This document shows positions 19,001-32,275 of a stretch of DNA of 64,000 nucleotides, in pieces. The translations under genes and the position numbers were made by a program. This stretch comes from Acanthornis magna (lineage: Eukaryota; Chordata; Aves; Passeriformes; Acanthizidae). The notes under the pieces are model-generated. The model did not search any database, was not told where the DNA came from, and was given only the letters and a program-made list of their open reading frames with translations. The stretch is taken from NCBI GenBank assembly GCA_036785705.1, contig JAWUZG010000135.1, positions 868,001-932,000 of the forward strand, in the 5' to 3' direction. Numbering within the stretch: the first letter of the stretch is position 1; each line of letters starts with the position of its first letter.

Positions 19001-22000
19001 CCTCCCCCTAGGTGTGAATTTATTGAAGCATGCCAAGCCCTAAACCTTAACAAAGCAATTCTACCACCAAATAATTTGTCTTTCTAGCATCTGGACATCC
19101 CTGAGCTGCTCTCTGTTTTCATGGATTGAATCTCCTTTCCAAGCTGTTTAGGCTTGAAAGTACACAAAGAACAAACATCAAAGAACATAATTTCTTAAGA
19201 AAATTTTACATATTCCACATTTTGCAACACTGATGAGCTATAAAAACATTGATATCTGTTTGCCTGTGGAAATAACGCTTATCTCTCAGATTTTGAGTAT
19301 TTTAGCTGGGGAAGATCTGAAATGAGACTTCAACTTTGTTTCATGTATGATTCTGTTATGTATTCAAGGAAACTCTTTTTGAACCTCAACAGTTTTTGAG
19401 GAAGTTTCAAGGTATTTGGTATCTTTTAATAGCTTAGTAAAGTTGGATGGCTCAAAAACGTCTCTAGAGTAATGCTGTAAAAAAGAGGATTAATTAGTGA
19501 GTTTGACTTGCTGCAGGGGCCTGTGTTGAGGTTGGTTGTGGTGGCCACAGTGGTGCAGCTGTCTAAAGGTAACAGATCTCTGCTGGATTCAAAGTGATTT
19601 GGGGGAGTGACACTGTTCCCTTCTGACCACTGTGAGAGATGAATCACAGGAATGACAGCTGTGAGTTTAAATCTGAATCTTCCTGATGCCAGGTATTTTA
19701 ACTTGGGCATAGTTGTTCAAATCAGTGAACTGCTAGTACTGAGTTGCCATATGATGTATTCCTCGAATCTTGCCTTGGTTGAAATGTTCTGTCTAGGTTT
19801 GCACAGGATGCGTATTTCTTCATTTTGTAGATATGTGACTCTTAACAGCTTTTCTTTCTTACAACTAGGTTAAGGACCTTTGCTGCCAGGCCTGGGGAAT
19901 GCTCTGAGACCAAAAATGCTGGAATTAAAAGTCTGTATTCGAGACCTACCATAAAACCAAAACCAAATGCGTGCATTGAGAGGTGAGTATGTCTTTACAC
20001 AAGGAGTAAGAGTGGAAGAGTGGAAGTGTTGGCACATTGAAAGTTTTGGCACATTGCCTCTATGTTTATGCAACTAAGATTCTGAATGTAATACAATCAT
20101 TGAGGTATTGGCATTATCATGCTACTCTTTAAAGCTCTCTGCTTCTGAAATAATGCTATAAATCAAGTGTTGCAAATAACAGTAGTAAAAGGACGAGAGC
20201 CACACCTGGGGTGTTGACTTTCACAGCACCTTGTATTTTCAGCAGTGATTTGACCGTAATCAACGCTCGAGAAAATCAAAGTATAAAATCCATGTATTTT
20301 AAACTCCGTGTAGTTACAAGGTACTGCTCAAATGGTACGAGGTTTCTATCTGTTAATACAAAAACCATGTTGGCTCATCTCCAGGGTATGTTCTGCTTGT
20401 CAGGCTTAGACTGGCGCTTTCATTTTCCAAAGCTTTCCAGAGGCACAGAGACATTGACATTTTCAGGATGCCACTTGGCTCTTGCTTTGAAGTTCACATC
20501 TTTCTTTTGACATAAATGAGAATTGTGCGAGACCCCTGAGCACATAGCGTTTGAAGATTATGATGAGGTAGAGCATGATCATTTCTGTCCTGGTGCATCT
20601 TGAGATGGGACACCACAGTCAAGAGGGAGAGTGAATATATCTGCAGTTTTGGAAAAGCTGGTCGTTGTGGAATAAATGTTAAAGTCACGGTACGAGCAAT
20701 AAGAAACTGAAGCTAAATGAGGTAGTTTCATGGCAAATTGGGTTAAAGTTAACAAAGTTTAATGAAAATGCAAACCCATAACTTTTCATGTAATAGTGCT
20801 ATGCCACTTGAATAAGTTTTAATTAATTATTTTAGGCAAATGCCACATACTGGAGACTGAAAATAGAACCCAAATTCCAGTTTAACTCTTCAGGTGACTT
20901 TTGATTCCTCTTCAGGTGATTTTTGATTCATCTATTTACAAGCTGCTGGTTTCCACCTCTTCTGTTTTTCTCTGGTTTGAAATTAAAATTCTCTGCCATT
21001 GCAGTTTCCGGAGTTTGCAGGCAAGTGTAACAGTATTCCTCTCTTGTTTCCCAGCATGCCATCAGAAATGCTGCTGAAGGTATTTTCCTATTTGGATCCT
21101 GTGTCCCTGTTGTCTGCCGGTTGTGTGAATAAGCGCTTCTATGACCTGGCCAGTGACCAGTAAGGAAGAGGGAAGGTTTCAGTCATGCCCCAGTTGTAGT
21201 TATCTGAGTTATGAGTCTTTCTAATTTAGTTTCTCTGATGCCAGAGCTCTGATGCTTGTACCTGTGTGCAGTTACTTTGCCGAAATTGCACTGCATAGTC
21301 CACAGGATGTGTTGCATGGAATTCTAGCTGTGCAAGCCCTGTTGTTTAATGGGAGTTATGAGGCAAAAACTAAATCCAGTGCTTTGAAATGTTGCTATTA
21401 GCACTTTTTTTTTGTTTTAAAACTTGCATATATTTGTTTGTATTCACATGCACTTGCACAAACTTTTCTGCTCGAGTGATCCTAACTTGTGTGTCACCAG
21501 TAGCTTTGTGGAATGGTCATAGCTTTCACCATTTTGAAGTTCTGCTTATTTAGTTCTTTCATCAGGTTTTTGTAGAGGGGTTGATTCAATCAAATGATTC
21601 ACTAGTGGTTTTTATCTGTTGCTCTGTTGGTCAAATTTTGGTGATTTCTAAATTGAAACCAAAGAGATGAAGATAAATACTGACACTTTTTGTCTAAGGA
21701 TTGCTTATACAGAGTACACCAATTGCTCCTACCGGTATCACGACAATTTTGTCAAAGGAAAAGGAGGAGAGACCCGGGTTGATATGTGATAACTAGGATG
21801 TCTGAGTATCCTTTGATTTTCTAGGATTGTACTGCATTAGTGTTGTTTGAATGAGAAAATGTCTTCCTGTATAGGAAGTTGCTGCATCCAGTATGAATCC
21901 GTTTTCCCTTATTTGCCAAAACTTATACAGTCAATTGGTTTACATTGGCTTTGACACCTTTAGAACCGATGAATTTAAAGGGAAGACTGTAATCCAGATG

Positions 22001-25000
22001 TATGTTTTGAGATTGTCAGCAGGTCAGTGTGGATAAAAATTGCATAGTTGACACAAATTATCTTAGTATGCATTTTCCACTTCAGGGTGGTAAGGCAGGA
22101 TGAAATCACTGTGGCTGCTCAGGGCAGGATGATTTATTTGCCTCCATCTCGATGATGTCTGTTTCCATTTTCTACTCTCAACAGAGATTAGAAAATGTGC
22201 ACAAATGGGACTTGAGGATGAAAGGGCAGTGATACTTTCCTAAACATTTGTGATTCCAGGTCCTCGTTCGTTTTCTCCTCTGTCTCCCTACCCTAACTGA
22301 ATTTTTGAGCTTGAACTAATTTCTTTGGTTGCACAGCACTGTTTTTGGAAAGGAAGAAGCAATATATAACTGAGAGTGAGGACAAGGATGGTAGGTATTT
22401 GTGATTAGTCTGTCTTCAGTCAGCTAAATTGCTGAATCTGTAACTTCAAAATGCAGGAAATGCCTACTGCTAAGCGCTGTCTTTTCAGCATCATAGAGTA
22501 AGATGCGGAGTATCTCTCTCCAAGAAAGAAAGGATGGAGGGGAGGGGGAGTTGGGGAGGGGTTTCTAGTTAACAGGAGACTTTCATAGCAGGTTATTTTA
22601 CTGGACTTTTTAGGCTGATTAGGACCAGTTGGATGATAGCTCAATTTCCCCCAATGATTGTATGTCAAGCACATCTCTCCTTTGTTTACATTGCCGGACA
22701 GTTCTAAACCACTTTGGGGTTAAAAAAGAACTTCCCCTCTCCATCAGAAATGTTTTGTGCTATCTGGTAACTTGGTTGCCTTTCCTGGTCTTAAAAGAGA
22801 AGTGTCTGATATCTTTGTTGTGGGTAGGAGGCAATGTGGGATGGATTCAGTCCTTGAATACTTTCAGGAGAGGGCAAAATGCAATACAAAGCATAGCAGC
22901 CTAAGTTTGCCTGGGGATGAGTGAGGATTGGTAAAGGTAGTCTTGCCAATTAATGGTAGAAAATGTCTCTTGAGAATTTGTTGCCCTTCCCATTAATTTT
23001 CTTTAGTGCAGTTATGTGAAGTGTATGTCTGGCACTTTAAAATTAGAAAACTTACTGGAAACCTGCATTCACAGATTATTGTTCGAATTCTTGTCGGTTC
23101 CTGTATTCAGTATTCCATGAACTGTCCTAGAGATACTGAAATGTCCTAGAGGGCTGAAATGTGACCTCCTAGTTTTCCTGGCGTGAAGGAGATGAACCCA
23201 TCATTACTGTCACATGTTTCTTTGTCTTCAGAAAGTCATGTCTTCTCTGAGCTTTTCCAAAGAGTGAGGAAGGGATTGACGTGACTCTGGTAACACCAAG
23301 CAAAGGTGTGAATCTGATTGTCCTCCTCCACTCCACTTTCTGCTGTATCTGTGTGAGAAACTTGAAGTGTACAGATTACCTTTGTTGAATAAAAGGTATT
23401 AAAACACTTTCTCCACTAGCTGATTTTCTGTGAGGAGGATGCATCATTGTTTTGGGGTGGAATTTTCAAAATTTACTGCTTAACCTTTATCAGTTTTCAC
23501 TTCCATTGCTGACTATGGCTCTGCTGTCCCTGAGCTTCATCCTGGATCCCATATTTTGAAGAAGGCAGACAAGACTGTTTTTGTGCTAACATTATGCTAA
23601 CATTGTGCTAACATTTCAGCTTGGTGGTAGCTGAGATGTGTGTATAAAAATTGAGTGACTGTTCTTGAAATTTATTCCTCTTCATTCTATTTTTATTTTC
23701 AGTGGACTTTGGCTGAAACTCTATTCCAGTGCTTTGCAACCAAAATGGACAATGTGGAAAACGAAGCCTAAACAACCAGAAACTGTTTCTTTGGGCTGTG
23801 ATGCTCTACATGATAAGAACCCTGGGTACTGGAAGAATGAATGCATCTTCAAACAGACATCTGCCTTCAAAACGAGAGTAATGCTTCTCGCTAAACCTCT
23901 AGATCCTTATACAGGTCTTCCATTTGTGAGCAAAGAAGCTATGAAGTAAGCAATGCCTTGTCACAAAGAGATTTACTTGAGAAGAATGTACAAAATATTA
24001 ATGGCTTGGGGGTATAGAAATAGAGCTATAAAATGGGAAGATACGATGATAATCTAGAAATTGCTGAAACTGAGGAACATAAGTAGCAGTTAGTAGAAAT
24101 ATAAAACTGTTGAAAGCATAGTTTAACTGTTGTCACTTTGGGAATTTTGTTTTAAACACCCCTCTCCCCTCTCAATTCCTAAATAACAGTGTCTCTGGCT
24201 TGAGTTGGGTAATTGCACTGAAGGACAAAAATGGAAAAGAACATGTAATGGAGAAGCCAAAGCTATCGTTTAAGGACACATCAGTTACCGTGCTTTGGTA
24301 TGGTAGAGACTGGCTGTGCTTAGACATCCTGTCAACCCTAAAACTGTATGGAGTTACACCATTGCTTCTTCCTCTGGGCAGACCTCCCAAAAAGAAGGGG
24401 TGAGTTTTAACTGAGGATTTTTGAAGATTTTTTGGGTGTGACTGGTGGATAATGTGTCTGTAGGAGCTGTCTGACATTGGTTTGACTCAACAAGTTAACT
24501 CGTTGTTAGAAAGCTTCCCTGTAGTATTTCTTCCTATATTCTTCTCTTCATTGGTAGAGCTTTTTAGCAAGAAATAGCTGTGGGTAGGTAGGGTGTGGCA
24601 GTCGGAAGATGTCGTGCTGTACGGAAAGATAGGACCCCTCCCCAGGTAGCCAATAGCGTTTAGTTTATGATGTAAGCAGACCGGTGTGACGTTGTAACCA
24701 AAGTTATATAATGCGGTGCTAATCACCAATAAATGCCATTTGCCGTCCACCACATTGGTGTCTGTGAGCTGATGGCCCGAGCGGCTGGGGGTTGGCCGCC
24801 GTGCCGTTCCTGAACCAGGTTGCCACACCTGAAAAGGCAGCAAATAGCATAATCCAACAAGCTATGGCATTAATTCATAGGTTAATGTAGGTACTGGCAT
24901 GTGATATTCAGGCTGAGAGGTCCTGACTTGGAAAGCTGGGTTTAAGGCATAGACACAAATGAGCATGAAAGAAACATGTAAATCTAGGAGAATTTATTGT

Positions 25001-28000
25001 GAGAAACTTAGCTTGGAAAATGCCATCAATATTTATGTGGCTACAGTCAGGTAATCTATGTTGTTAAAATTTATTTTGTGTCTGATAGGTGTGCGTGTGA
25101 GTTTATGGAACTTGGTGTTCAACTATGTGTGCAGTCTTGAGTACATGCATATAAAAACACCAGTCCACAGCATATCTATTGTTTCTTAGCTTAAGTGTGT
25201 ACAATAGGCTTTTTTCATTATATTCTGAGAAGATACTGAAATGAAAAGTGTCTATTTGAGGTGTTTGGTTGCTGTTAAGGCGTTCTGCACACATCTGGAG
25301 TCTATGTGTACATTATGTGCAGTATCAGCTACATGCTTCTTGCACAAAGCCCCTAGTCACAGAGCTCTGAAAAGAGGGAATTGTTCACCTACAAAACACC
25401 TGGTTCCTCAAGCAGAAGCAAACTATTTGCTTGAAAAATAAATAAATCAAAAGAAGGCTTTTGTATAAAGTCAGCTGAAAAAGTCTTGCAGTCAAATTAT
25501 GTGGGAAATGTAGTTGTTTTACCAAGATGATGATTCATATGTAGTAAATTATTAAAAAAATAAAAGCTTGCAGGCAGTCGGTGTATTTATTTCACAGAAC
25601 TGTAAGTTTTTAGAGATTGTGAATATAGATGAAAGGAGTGGTTTCACCAATTTCAATATATCCGTGTTAAGACCGTAAGGCAGTAGTGCAGGGAGCTTAG
25701 GAATGTTCCTGTATTAATATGAGCCTGATTGACTTAAAGATGGAAAGGGTTGAGGTTGATTAGGAAGAAGCTTTTTACTGTGAGGGTGGTGAGACACTAG
25801 AGCAGGTTGTGTGGGGAGGTCGTGGATGCTCCATCCCTGGTGATACTACAGTGATACTGCTGGGAAATCTAGGAACTGTTTTGGATATGATAAGAGCCTA
25901 AGTTGGAAAAGGGTTTGAGAAAGACTTCTTTCTTCATTCTGAATAGGTAATGCAAACTCTGCTTTCTGCTCTTTCTTTTTAATGCATCATTGGTTCATAA
26001 GATTGTCCATGAACTTTTATTTAGGAGTGTTTTGGAGCTAAATGGCTTTAATTGTAGGCAGAAAAAAAATTCTGAAAAAGGAAGGCTTCCTCTAAGAAAA
26101 ACAATTTATTATATGTGCAATTTGGTCCTTTCCTTTGAATTTTGCTTCTGTGGAAGAAAAATTTACCTTAGTAGCTTGCTTGACACTGATAAATGTTCAG
26201 TGATTCTATCTAGTACCAATAAACTATCAAAAATGAATTGGAAAGTAATTCTGTGGTATTTTGAAAAATTGGGCAAGCACATAAGTTCTTTTTTTTTAAG
26301 AGTGTTTTAGAAGATCATATAGTGGTTTTGCTTCTTTTCTTGTTAGGGGTTGAGATCCTGCTAGTGCACTGTAGTTGTTTGAATGTATAGTTTATGGCTC
26401 TGCATGCCAAACGCTTTCAAAACCATTCTCATCCTGTGCTGTTGCTCAGACTTAAGCCAGTCAGTTAAAAATGACATTAGGCTGAACTTTTACATGAATA
26501 AGGAGACATAGCCTTTTTCCTGCATTCTGCGTGTTCTTTCCAAAGACCTCGTCGATTTGCCTTGATTGCTGAATACAGTCTTGCTAACGTGACTGAAAGC
26601 AGTGTAGCAGTTGGTGCCGATGAGCTTGTCCAGCTCTTCAGTCTGAATCCAGGATTGTTAGTAGGAAATTGGAAGGTAAGATAACATTATGTTTCAATAT
26701 TTTATTATGACTTGAAGGAATAGATTTTTTTTTTGCCTTGTAGTTTGGATTTGGGGAGGGTTTTTTTAAATTTGTTTTTTTTCCTTTGGATTTTGAAAGC
26801 TCTTTTCTAAACTAGTAACAACCAAATGCATGTAGGGACAACTAGAAGACGATTTATTGTATTCTAAAATGTAGGAGTATATATACTTTTCAAAAGGTTC
26901 ACTTCTAATTCAAAGATCAGTTATGTAAGATACTAGATTAAATACTGCATTCAGTTTTATTTGTTTTGCAGTCTTCACATGCCCAAGTTTGATATCCTAG
27001 AGTAATTTTAAATAGAATGGTTGGAGGACAGATGTGCTTCTTCCTCTGATTCGTGCCATGCCCTGTGATGAGTTCCCACCTAGCAACTTAGTTTTCATCT
27101 CCATCACCAGGTAGCTATATCCTGCTCCAGCAGTAGGAATGCTTTAAATTGTGCCCTTTTGGGGGTATTACATTCTTGGTATTAAGAGCCTAACTTAAGC
27201 ATTTAGTCTCTGTAGGGTGGGTGTAGAGATGAATGTCTTCAGAGGGCAGAACGGAACATCTGAAGCAGACTCCTATGCAAAAGGAATTGGCATTTTGTAC
27301 GGAATGCACGGGGACCTCAGTGTCTGCCTGCAGCTGCACAGGGCTGGGCGCTGTGGAAGCCTGTCTCAGGTGTTCTGCTCTTGGTCTGAATTCAGAGGTG
27401 GCAGCCCTTTCTTCCTCCCCTCAGCCATGTTATTGATGAAGGTTTAACCTGTCTGGCACTGGCCAGGAACTTTCCTAGGGAGTCTATGAATAGTTCCTCC
27501 AAGCTGTGCCTAATTTGCAGCTGCAAACATGCTGTGCACAATCTGGAGGCAATGTTTAAAACCACAGACGGACTATTTCTTTCACTCTTTAAGGTAAGAC
27601 TGAAAGTCCATTTCCTAGAAAACTGACCTGCATGAGTCTGTTCCAGGTTGTCTCAGTCTGTGAAAAGCTCTGATAAACCAACAGCCATTTCTCTTGTATC
27701 TTCACAAGTTTAGTAGGCTGGTGTCCCTGTGTTGTTGGCTCAATGGTCTTGCTCATGCATTGGCCCCTCCCACGCTTGGAAAGAGATTTCTTTCAGCACC
27801 TGGAAATGGTTCTATCATAACAAAGTTCCACATAGACATTAAGAATTGTGTGCTTCACTCTCGTGTATTTCCCCTGCTTGCTTTTCTGAGCAGCAGTTCT
27901 TACTCTCTGTGTAGGCAGAGGTAGTTAGTAACTAGGTAGTTAACTGTCAGAGGGTGAAATAATTGTAAATGCCACATATCTTGGTTTTTTGCACATAGCT

Positions 28001-30126
28001 GCATAATAGAAACCACAAACAGGTTACATGGGCCTCCTGGTATTTGGATAAAGAAAGACTGAGAAACTATGTGTTTGATAAATCTCCCTTGTTATATCTT
28101 CTATAGCTGTAATGTTGTACTATGAAAATATAGAAGTAGTTAAGAAGCCAAAAGTTTGATTAGGGGATGTCATTTTCTGGTAACGCAGAGAGATGAAAAC
28201 AGTAGTCGCCCACATTTCAGGAGAGTAATAGACTTCTGGCAGTGAATAATTTTCCTATTGACTTAGGTGTTTGTAAATGTATGACTTAAAAAATACATTT
28301 AAAGAAAAAAAGCTGACTTCCTAGCATTCTGTGTTCTTGAAGTAAATACATACCTCTGTCTCTATTTAGTTTTCACATTTATGTTTTCTTTAGGCATCTA
28401 TAGAAGGTTATGTTCCTAATGTTTTCCCAGGAGCACATAATCTGGTGAAGACATCCAAGGTTTTACTTTGCAATTCACCATTTCTCTTGAGTAATTCTGT
28501 ACCCCTCACTGATGTTAGCCCTCTTTGCAAATAGTTCCTTACCTATGAAAATAAACTTGATGCTTCAGTAGTTGGGAGTAAGTGCTGTTTGATTCTGTTT
28601 AGGTACCTATTTTAAAGTGGAAAGTAGAAGTTAGGGAAGTACAATTCTTGGATTGCTCTCATAACTTTTGCCCTGGCATAGCTAGTTTCCCTGTCTTTCT
28701 CCATAAGATAGAAATGCTCTAATCTTTTTTTATATATTCTGTACTCTTGTGAAAAGACAGTAAAGGTTTTAGGAGTCCAAATGTTAGAGCAAGGCATTAC
28801 TAACATTATTACAGTAACTGGCAGAGTAATAAGCAGCAGCATTTATCTATGAATTTTAATGCTTGGAAAGACCCTCTGAAAAAAAGAATTTCCACATAAA
28901 AATACATCTACTTTAATTAATTTTTCAGGATACAAATGAAATTGCTTTTGTTATGGCGAGTCTTCGTTATAATCAACTTCTTGAGAGAAGCATTTTGGGT
29001 TCTGCTGTTGTGTAAGCTTGGTTTTCCTTTGTGGGTAATAAAGATAACCTTTTGAATAAAGCTTTGAGTTTCACAGTTAAAATTGACTGCTGTTAGAGGT
29101 TTATATTTAGGCAGTAATTAACTATTCTTGTTTAATATAAACAAGTTACAGTAACGATTTACAAAAGTGTAGAAGCATTTTCATACTACGATATTGCCAT
29201 TGTTATGCTATTAAGGAGATAATTTAGTTATACAACTGTAGTAATACTTGCAGTATTGAGAAAGTTAGACTTTATCTTTCAGTCCTATTGAGAACCTAGC
29301 TGGATTTCCTATGACGTGTTTGTATATGTGTATATTGCAGTATATAATATAATACAATACTTGTTTATACACTGTAAGCTGTTTCAAAAGATGGAGTTTT
29401 TTAGCTTTAGAACATTATTTGGGGAATTTATTTTCCCCTCAGCTTTCTGGTCAGATATTGTTGTATCTAACCAGTAGTCTTAAGTGCCCATGGTAACTTA
29501 GTGTGGCTCTTCTGCCACAGAAGGTGAGATTTTACACAATCTCCCTTAGTGCCCACTTGGATCCTTTGTAGAAGCTGTGCAGTTGCCTCTGGCATTTGGT
29601 CTCTTCAGGTCATTTGTGTGTGGTAGTTACTCATTTACTTAGGCACAAACAAAATTATTCCAATAATTGCTGTTTCAGAGAAGTTTCTAGCTAGTGGGCT
29701 TTTAGATTTGTAGTTAAGCTGATGCTTTTTTCTTTTTCGTAGACAAGTCCATGTTTTGAAGTTTAACAGATGTGCCTTTTAAAGCTGACTGCCATATTTT
29801 CTGCCTTTGGCTAGGCCAAGCAGCTGATCAGCAGTATTAGACACTGTATTAGCTGAAAAGAAGCATGAGGAACTAGAGATGTTTGATTTCAAAACTCTCT
29901 CAAGATGATCGTGTACAGCCATGTATTTAATTTCTTTCTATTAAGCCATCCCCGTTGCTAAATTCTATTTTTTTTTCAAGCCAATCCACCCCTCCACCTA
30001 ATGGACCTTTACTGGATGATACTGACCCAGACTGTGGACTCCATCACTACAGCCTGCACCTGGATCTGCATGGCAGAAGCTGCAGGTACCTGTGTGGAAC
30101 ATTCAATGGCCACTTCTGCAGAAAAG
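15996..30126 (+). CDS. FBXO15: F-box only protein 15, partial gene (8 exons)
   Basis: FBXO15 is a substrate-recognition subunit of SCF (SKP1-CUL1-F-box) ubiquitin ligases; in mammals it is an embryonic stem-cell marker. Exons: 15996-16015, 19869-19982, 21055-21159, 23703-23945, 24190-24399, 26546-26675, 28929-29011, 29981-30126. All use GT donors and AG acceptors and keep one frame, giving about 350 residues with no internal stop. The F-box is at residues 46-85 (MPSEMLLKVFSYLDPVSLLS). Other blocks I recognise from FBXO15 are PYTGLPFVSKEAM, DTSVTVLWYG, NPGLLVGNW, LLERSILGSA and YLCGTFNGHF. The human protein is around 500 residues, so 100-150 C-terminal residues are missing. I did not find their exons in the remaining 34 kb. 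The N-terminus (exons 1-2) is shorter than in mammals. Confidence 0.93.
17763..18024. repeat. T/G-rich low-complexity tract in FBXO15 intron 1
   Basis: Long T runs with TTG and GTTTT units. It produces long Phe/Val/Leu frames that are not coding. Confidence 0.95.
19869..19982 (+). CDS. FBXO15: FBXO15 exon 2
   Basis: 114 bp, acceptor ACTAG and donor GAGAG|GTGAGT. Gives a basic, low-conservation linker (residues 7-44, ending NACIE). Phase matches exons 1 and 3 exactly. Confidence 0.75.
21055..21159 (+). CDS. FBXO15: FBXO15 exon 3 (F-box)
   Basis: 105 bp after a good TTGTTTCCCAG acceptor. It encodes nearly the whole SKP1-binding F-box, including the LP-like start MPSE, LLKVFSYLD and CVNKRFYDLA. 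Donor GACCA|GTAAGG. Confidence 0.93.
23703..23945 (+). CDS. FBXO15: FBXO15 exon 4
   Basis: 243 bp. Begins with the end of the F-box (LWLKLYSSAL) and continues to NPYTG-like block DPYTGLPFVSKEAM. Acceptor TTTTATTTTCAG, donor ATGAA|GTAAGC. Confidence 0.93.
24190..24399 (+). CDS. FBXO15: FBXO15 exon 5
   Basis: 210 bp; encodes GLSWVIALKDKNGKEHVMEK and DTSVTVLWYG, both well conserved in FBXO15. The intron before it is only 244 bp. Donor AAGGG|GTGAGT. Confidence 0.93.
24594..24827 (+). mobile_element. Short solo LTR in FBXO15 intron 5
   Basis: A 234-bp element begins TGTGGCA and ends TGCCACA, a perfect 7-bp terminal inverted repeat. It has TATATAA at 24705-24711 and AATAAA at 24728-24733, followed by a GC-rich U5-like part. 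No internal retroviral sequence is present, so it is a solo LTR. No clear target-site duplication. Confidence 0.75.
25745..25930 (+). mobile_element. Diverged CR1 fragment in FBXO15 intron 5
   Basis: Matches the CR1 3' region: CTTTTTACTGTGAGGGTGGT, GAGACACTAGAGCAGG, GGGGAGGTCGTGGATGCTCC, then a decayed tail. Confidence 0.75.
26546..26675 (+). CDS. FBXO15: FBXO15 exon 6
   Basis: 130 bp, restoring phase 0 at its end (TGGAAG|GTAAGA). Encodes RRFALIAEYSLANVT and LNPGLLVGNWK. Confidence 0.92.
28929..29011 (+). CDS. FBXO15: FBXO15 exon 7
   Basis: 83 bp; encodes DTNEIAFVMASLRYNQLLER and SILGSAV. Acceptor AATTTTTCAG, donor GTTGT|GTAAGC. Confidence 0.92.
29981..30126 (+). CDS. FBXO15: FBXO15 exon 8, last one recognised
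   Basis: 146 bp; encodes PPPNGPLLDDTDPDCGLHHY and YLCGTFNGHFCRK. Donor GAAAAG|GTAAAG leaves one base for the next exon. If the donor is not used the frame runs on to a TGA at 30219-30221, adding about 30 residues without FBXO15 similarity. Confidence 0.9.
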
Positions 30127-30587
30127 GTAAAGTTGATGGAACAATAATGTCTGCTTTAGAAATGATCCCTGCTGCCGTGTCTTCTTATATCCAGTGTCTC
30201 TGTTTTAAGGGGAGAAACTGAAATGGAATTTTAAGAGTAAGTGATCTCTCTGTTTGTTGTGTGGCTTCTTTATATCTGCATGGCAATTTGTGCGGTGTGC
30301 TCAGCCTGCTCTGTCACATTGACAGTGTCAGGCCTGGGACACAAATTTTGCAGATTGTCAGGGTCTTTTCTTTTGCTTCACTGCAGCATTAATAATGCAG
30401 TGGCACAGGTTTTGGTGCAGGTTGATGTTTCTTCCACTTGTATTTTATAAAGGAGAGACAATTTGTCCTCATACGTTTTGGAGGCTTGTTTCGGTAGAAT
30501 TCTTCTCGAGTATACTTTGGGTGCACTGACAGATTAAATATATAAATATATTTGTAGAAGTTACTGTGAACTTTAAGAACTTTAAGA

Positions 30588-30949
30588 TGGATAGACCTCC
30601 AGCATAGACCTCCATGGGCTGCAGGGGGACAGCCAGCCTCACCATGAGATGCAGGGGAATCTCTACTCCGGTGCCTCTTTTTTCACTGACCCGAGTGTCT
30701 GCAGGGCTGTTTCTCTCGTTCTTACGCCTTTGTCTGGCTGCAATTGTGCAGGTTTTTTTACCCCCCTTCTTAAATCTGTTATCCCAGAGGCACTACCACC
30801 ATTGCTGATGGGCTTGTCCTTGGCCAATGGTGGATTTTTGGAGCTGGCATTTGCAGTGTTCAACATAGGGGAAGCTTCTGGCAGCTTCTCACAGAAGCTG
30901 TCCTTGTAGCCCCTCTGCTATCAAAACCTGGTCACACAAACCCAACACA
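30588..30949 (-). mobile_element. Avian LTR-like dispersed repeat
   Basis: I recognise the block GATGGGCTTGTCCTTGGCCA, then GGGGAAGCTTCTGGCAGCTT and CTCACAGAAGCTGTC, as part of a common bird LTR family. On the minus strand it begins TGTTGGGTTTG near 30947. Its 3' end near 30588 is uncertain and the copy may be incomplete. Confidence 0.5.
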
Positions 30950-32110
30950 GTTACAAAGGCCTGCTGTGATTCTCTATCGGAATGAAGCATGTTAGGATCC
31001 TTGTCCTGAAAAATCCAGAGTGGCTCTACTTGCCTGACATGCCTTGCTCCAGGACAGTGAAACTTGTAAATGTGCATTGGAAACATGACAGCTGTGACAC
31101 TGTTGTGTTTCTGCCCTGCGGTCTTCAGGTGTTTCAAGGAAAAAGTGATGCTTTCTTAGCCTGTTTGCTGGAGTTGTGTGGTACCAAGACACTGTCTTAC
31201 TTCCATGCAGAGAGTTCTAGGGTAAGGTCTTAAAATTGTTTTTCTGAGGTGTGGAGAGCAACTGAAGTTAAAGTACAGTGGATTGCTTGTACTTCAGGAT
31301 TGCTTTCTTGTGTACGCTGGAAGTCTTTATTCTCAAAGAGAATTTTTATTAGCATGTCAGCTGTGGGTACTTCCTCTGTCCTTATTTTATTGTAGTTTGG
31401 CTGATTTTATCCAGATCTGTTAGGAAAACAAAGGTTTTCAACCTTTCCCTGTTGCTGTCAGGGAAACACTCCCCTGACTCCCTGTCAGGAGTGTTTTAAA
31501 CCCATCACTGCCTTTGGCAGGAAGCTGAAGGTCTCACAGTTATAATGTTTGCGTGAGCTTCCTCAGCAGTATCACTGTTGGGATAGGTTGGTTGGGGAGT
31601 GCCAGTGCTGGAAAAGGCTGGAGTGTGGACTGCTTTTAGCACCAGAGATGTCAGTGAATGCATGTGAGAAAAGGCCTCAGAAGCCAGAAACCTGCTGTCA
31701 ACTTAGCAGGGAACGGCCTTGGGCTTTCCAGTGCTCTGGGAGGTGGGACAAACCTCACAGATGGGACATGTCCTCCTTGTTCAGTCCAGACAATCTGCGT
31801 CGGAAAAATGACTTCATTCACACAAATCTTCCTCATGAAATAAAGATCTGATGTAGTAAACCCAGTGATTGAACTGCATCAGAGCTTTATTTCATGATAG
31901 GGTGAGTCATTATTGATGATGTGATGATTTTTATGTCATGATGTGTTACGAATGGGTTTAAACACAGAAGAGCAAAGATAGCTAGATCTCTGTGAATAAA
32001 ATGGATTGAACCCAGAAAGGTTTGAAATATAGCAAAAAAAAAAAAAAAAGGTTAAAACCAAACGAGGTTAGATGTTGCTGCCAAAGAATCGATATATTTT
32101 CTGTAACAGT
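30950..32110. other. Non-coding, no gene recognised
   Basis: Unique-looking sequence with two modest open frames (30982-31233 and 31549-31851) that lack family similarity. Confidence 0.5.
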
Positions 32111-32275
32111 AAAAAAGGCAAAGAGAAAGAAGGAAAGGAAGAAGGAAAGGAAGAAGGAAGGAAAGAAAGAGAGAAAGAAAGAGGGAAAGATAGAAAGAGA
32201 GAAAGAAAGAGAAGAAAGAGAAGAAAGAGAGAGAGAAAGAAAGAAAGAAAAAGAGAGAAAGAAAGAAGGAAGAGT
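32111..32275. repeat. GAAA/GAAG-rich microsatellite
   Basis: Purine-only GAAAG/GGAAG array of about 165 bp. Open in several frames on both strands by composition only. Confidence 0.95.

Noticed and set aside
31046..31130. Possible FBXO15 exon 9 reading VKLVNVHWKHDS after an ACAG acceptor
   Set aside because: Only the VKL start resembles FBXO15. The acceptor is poor and the following conserved blocks are absent.
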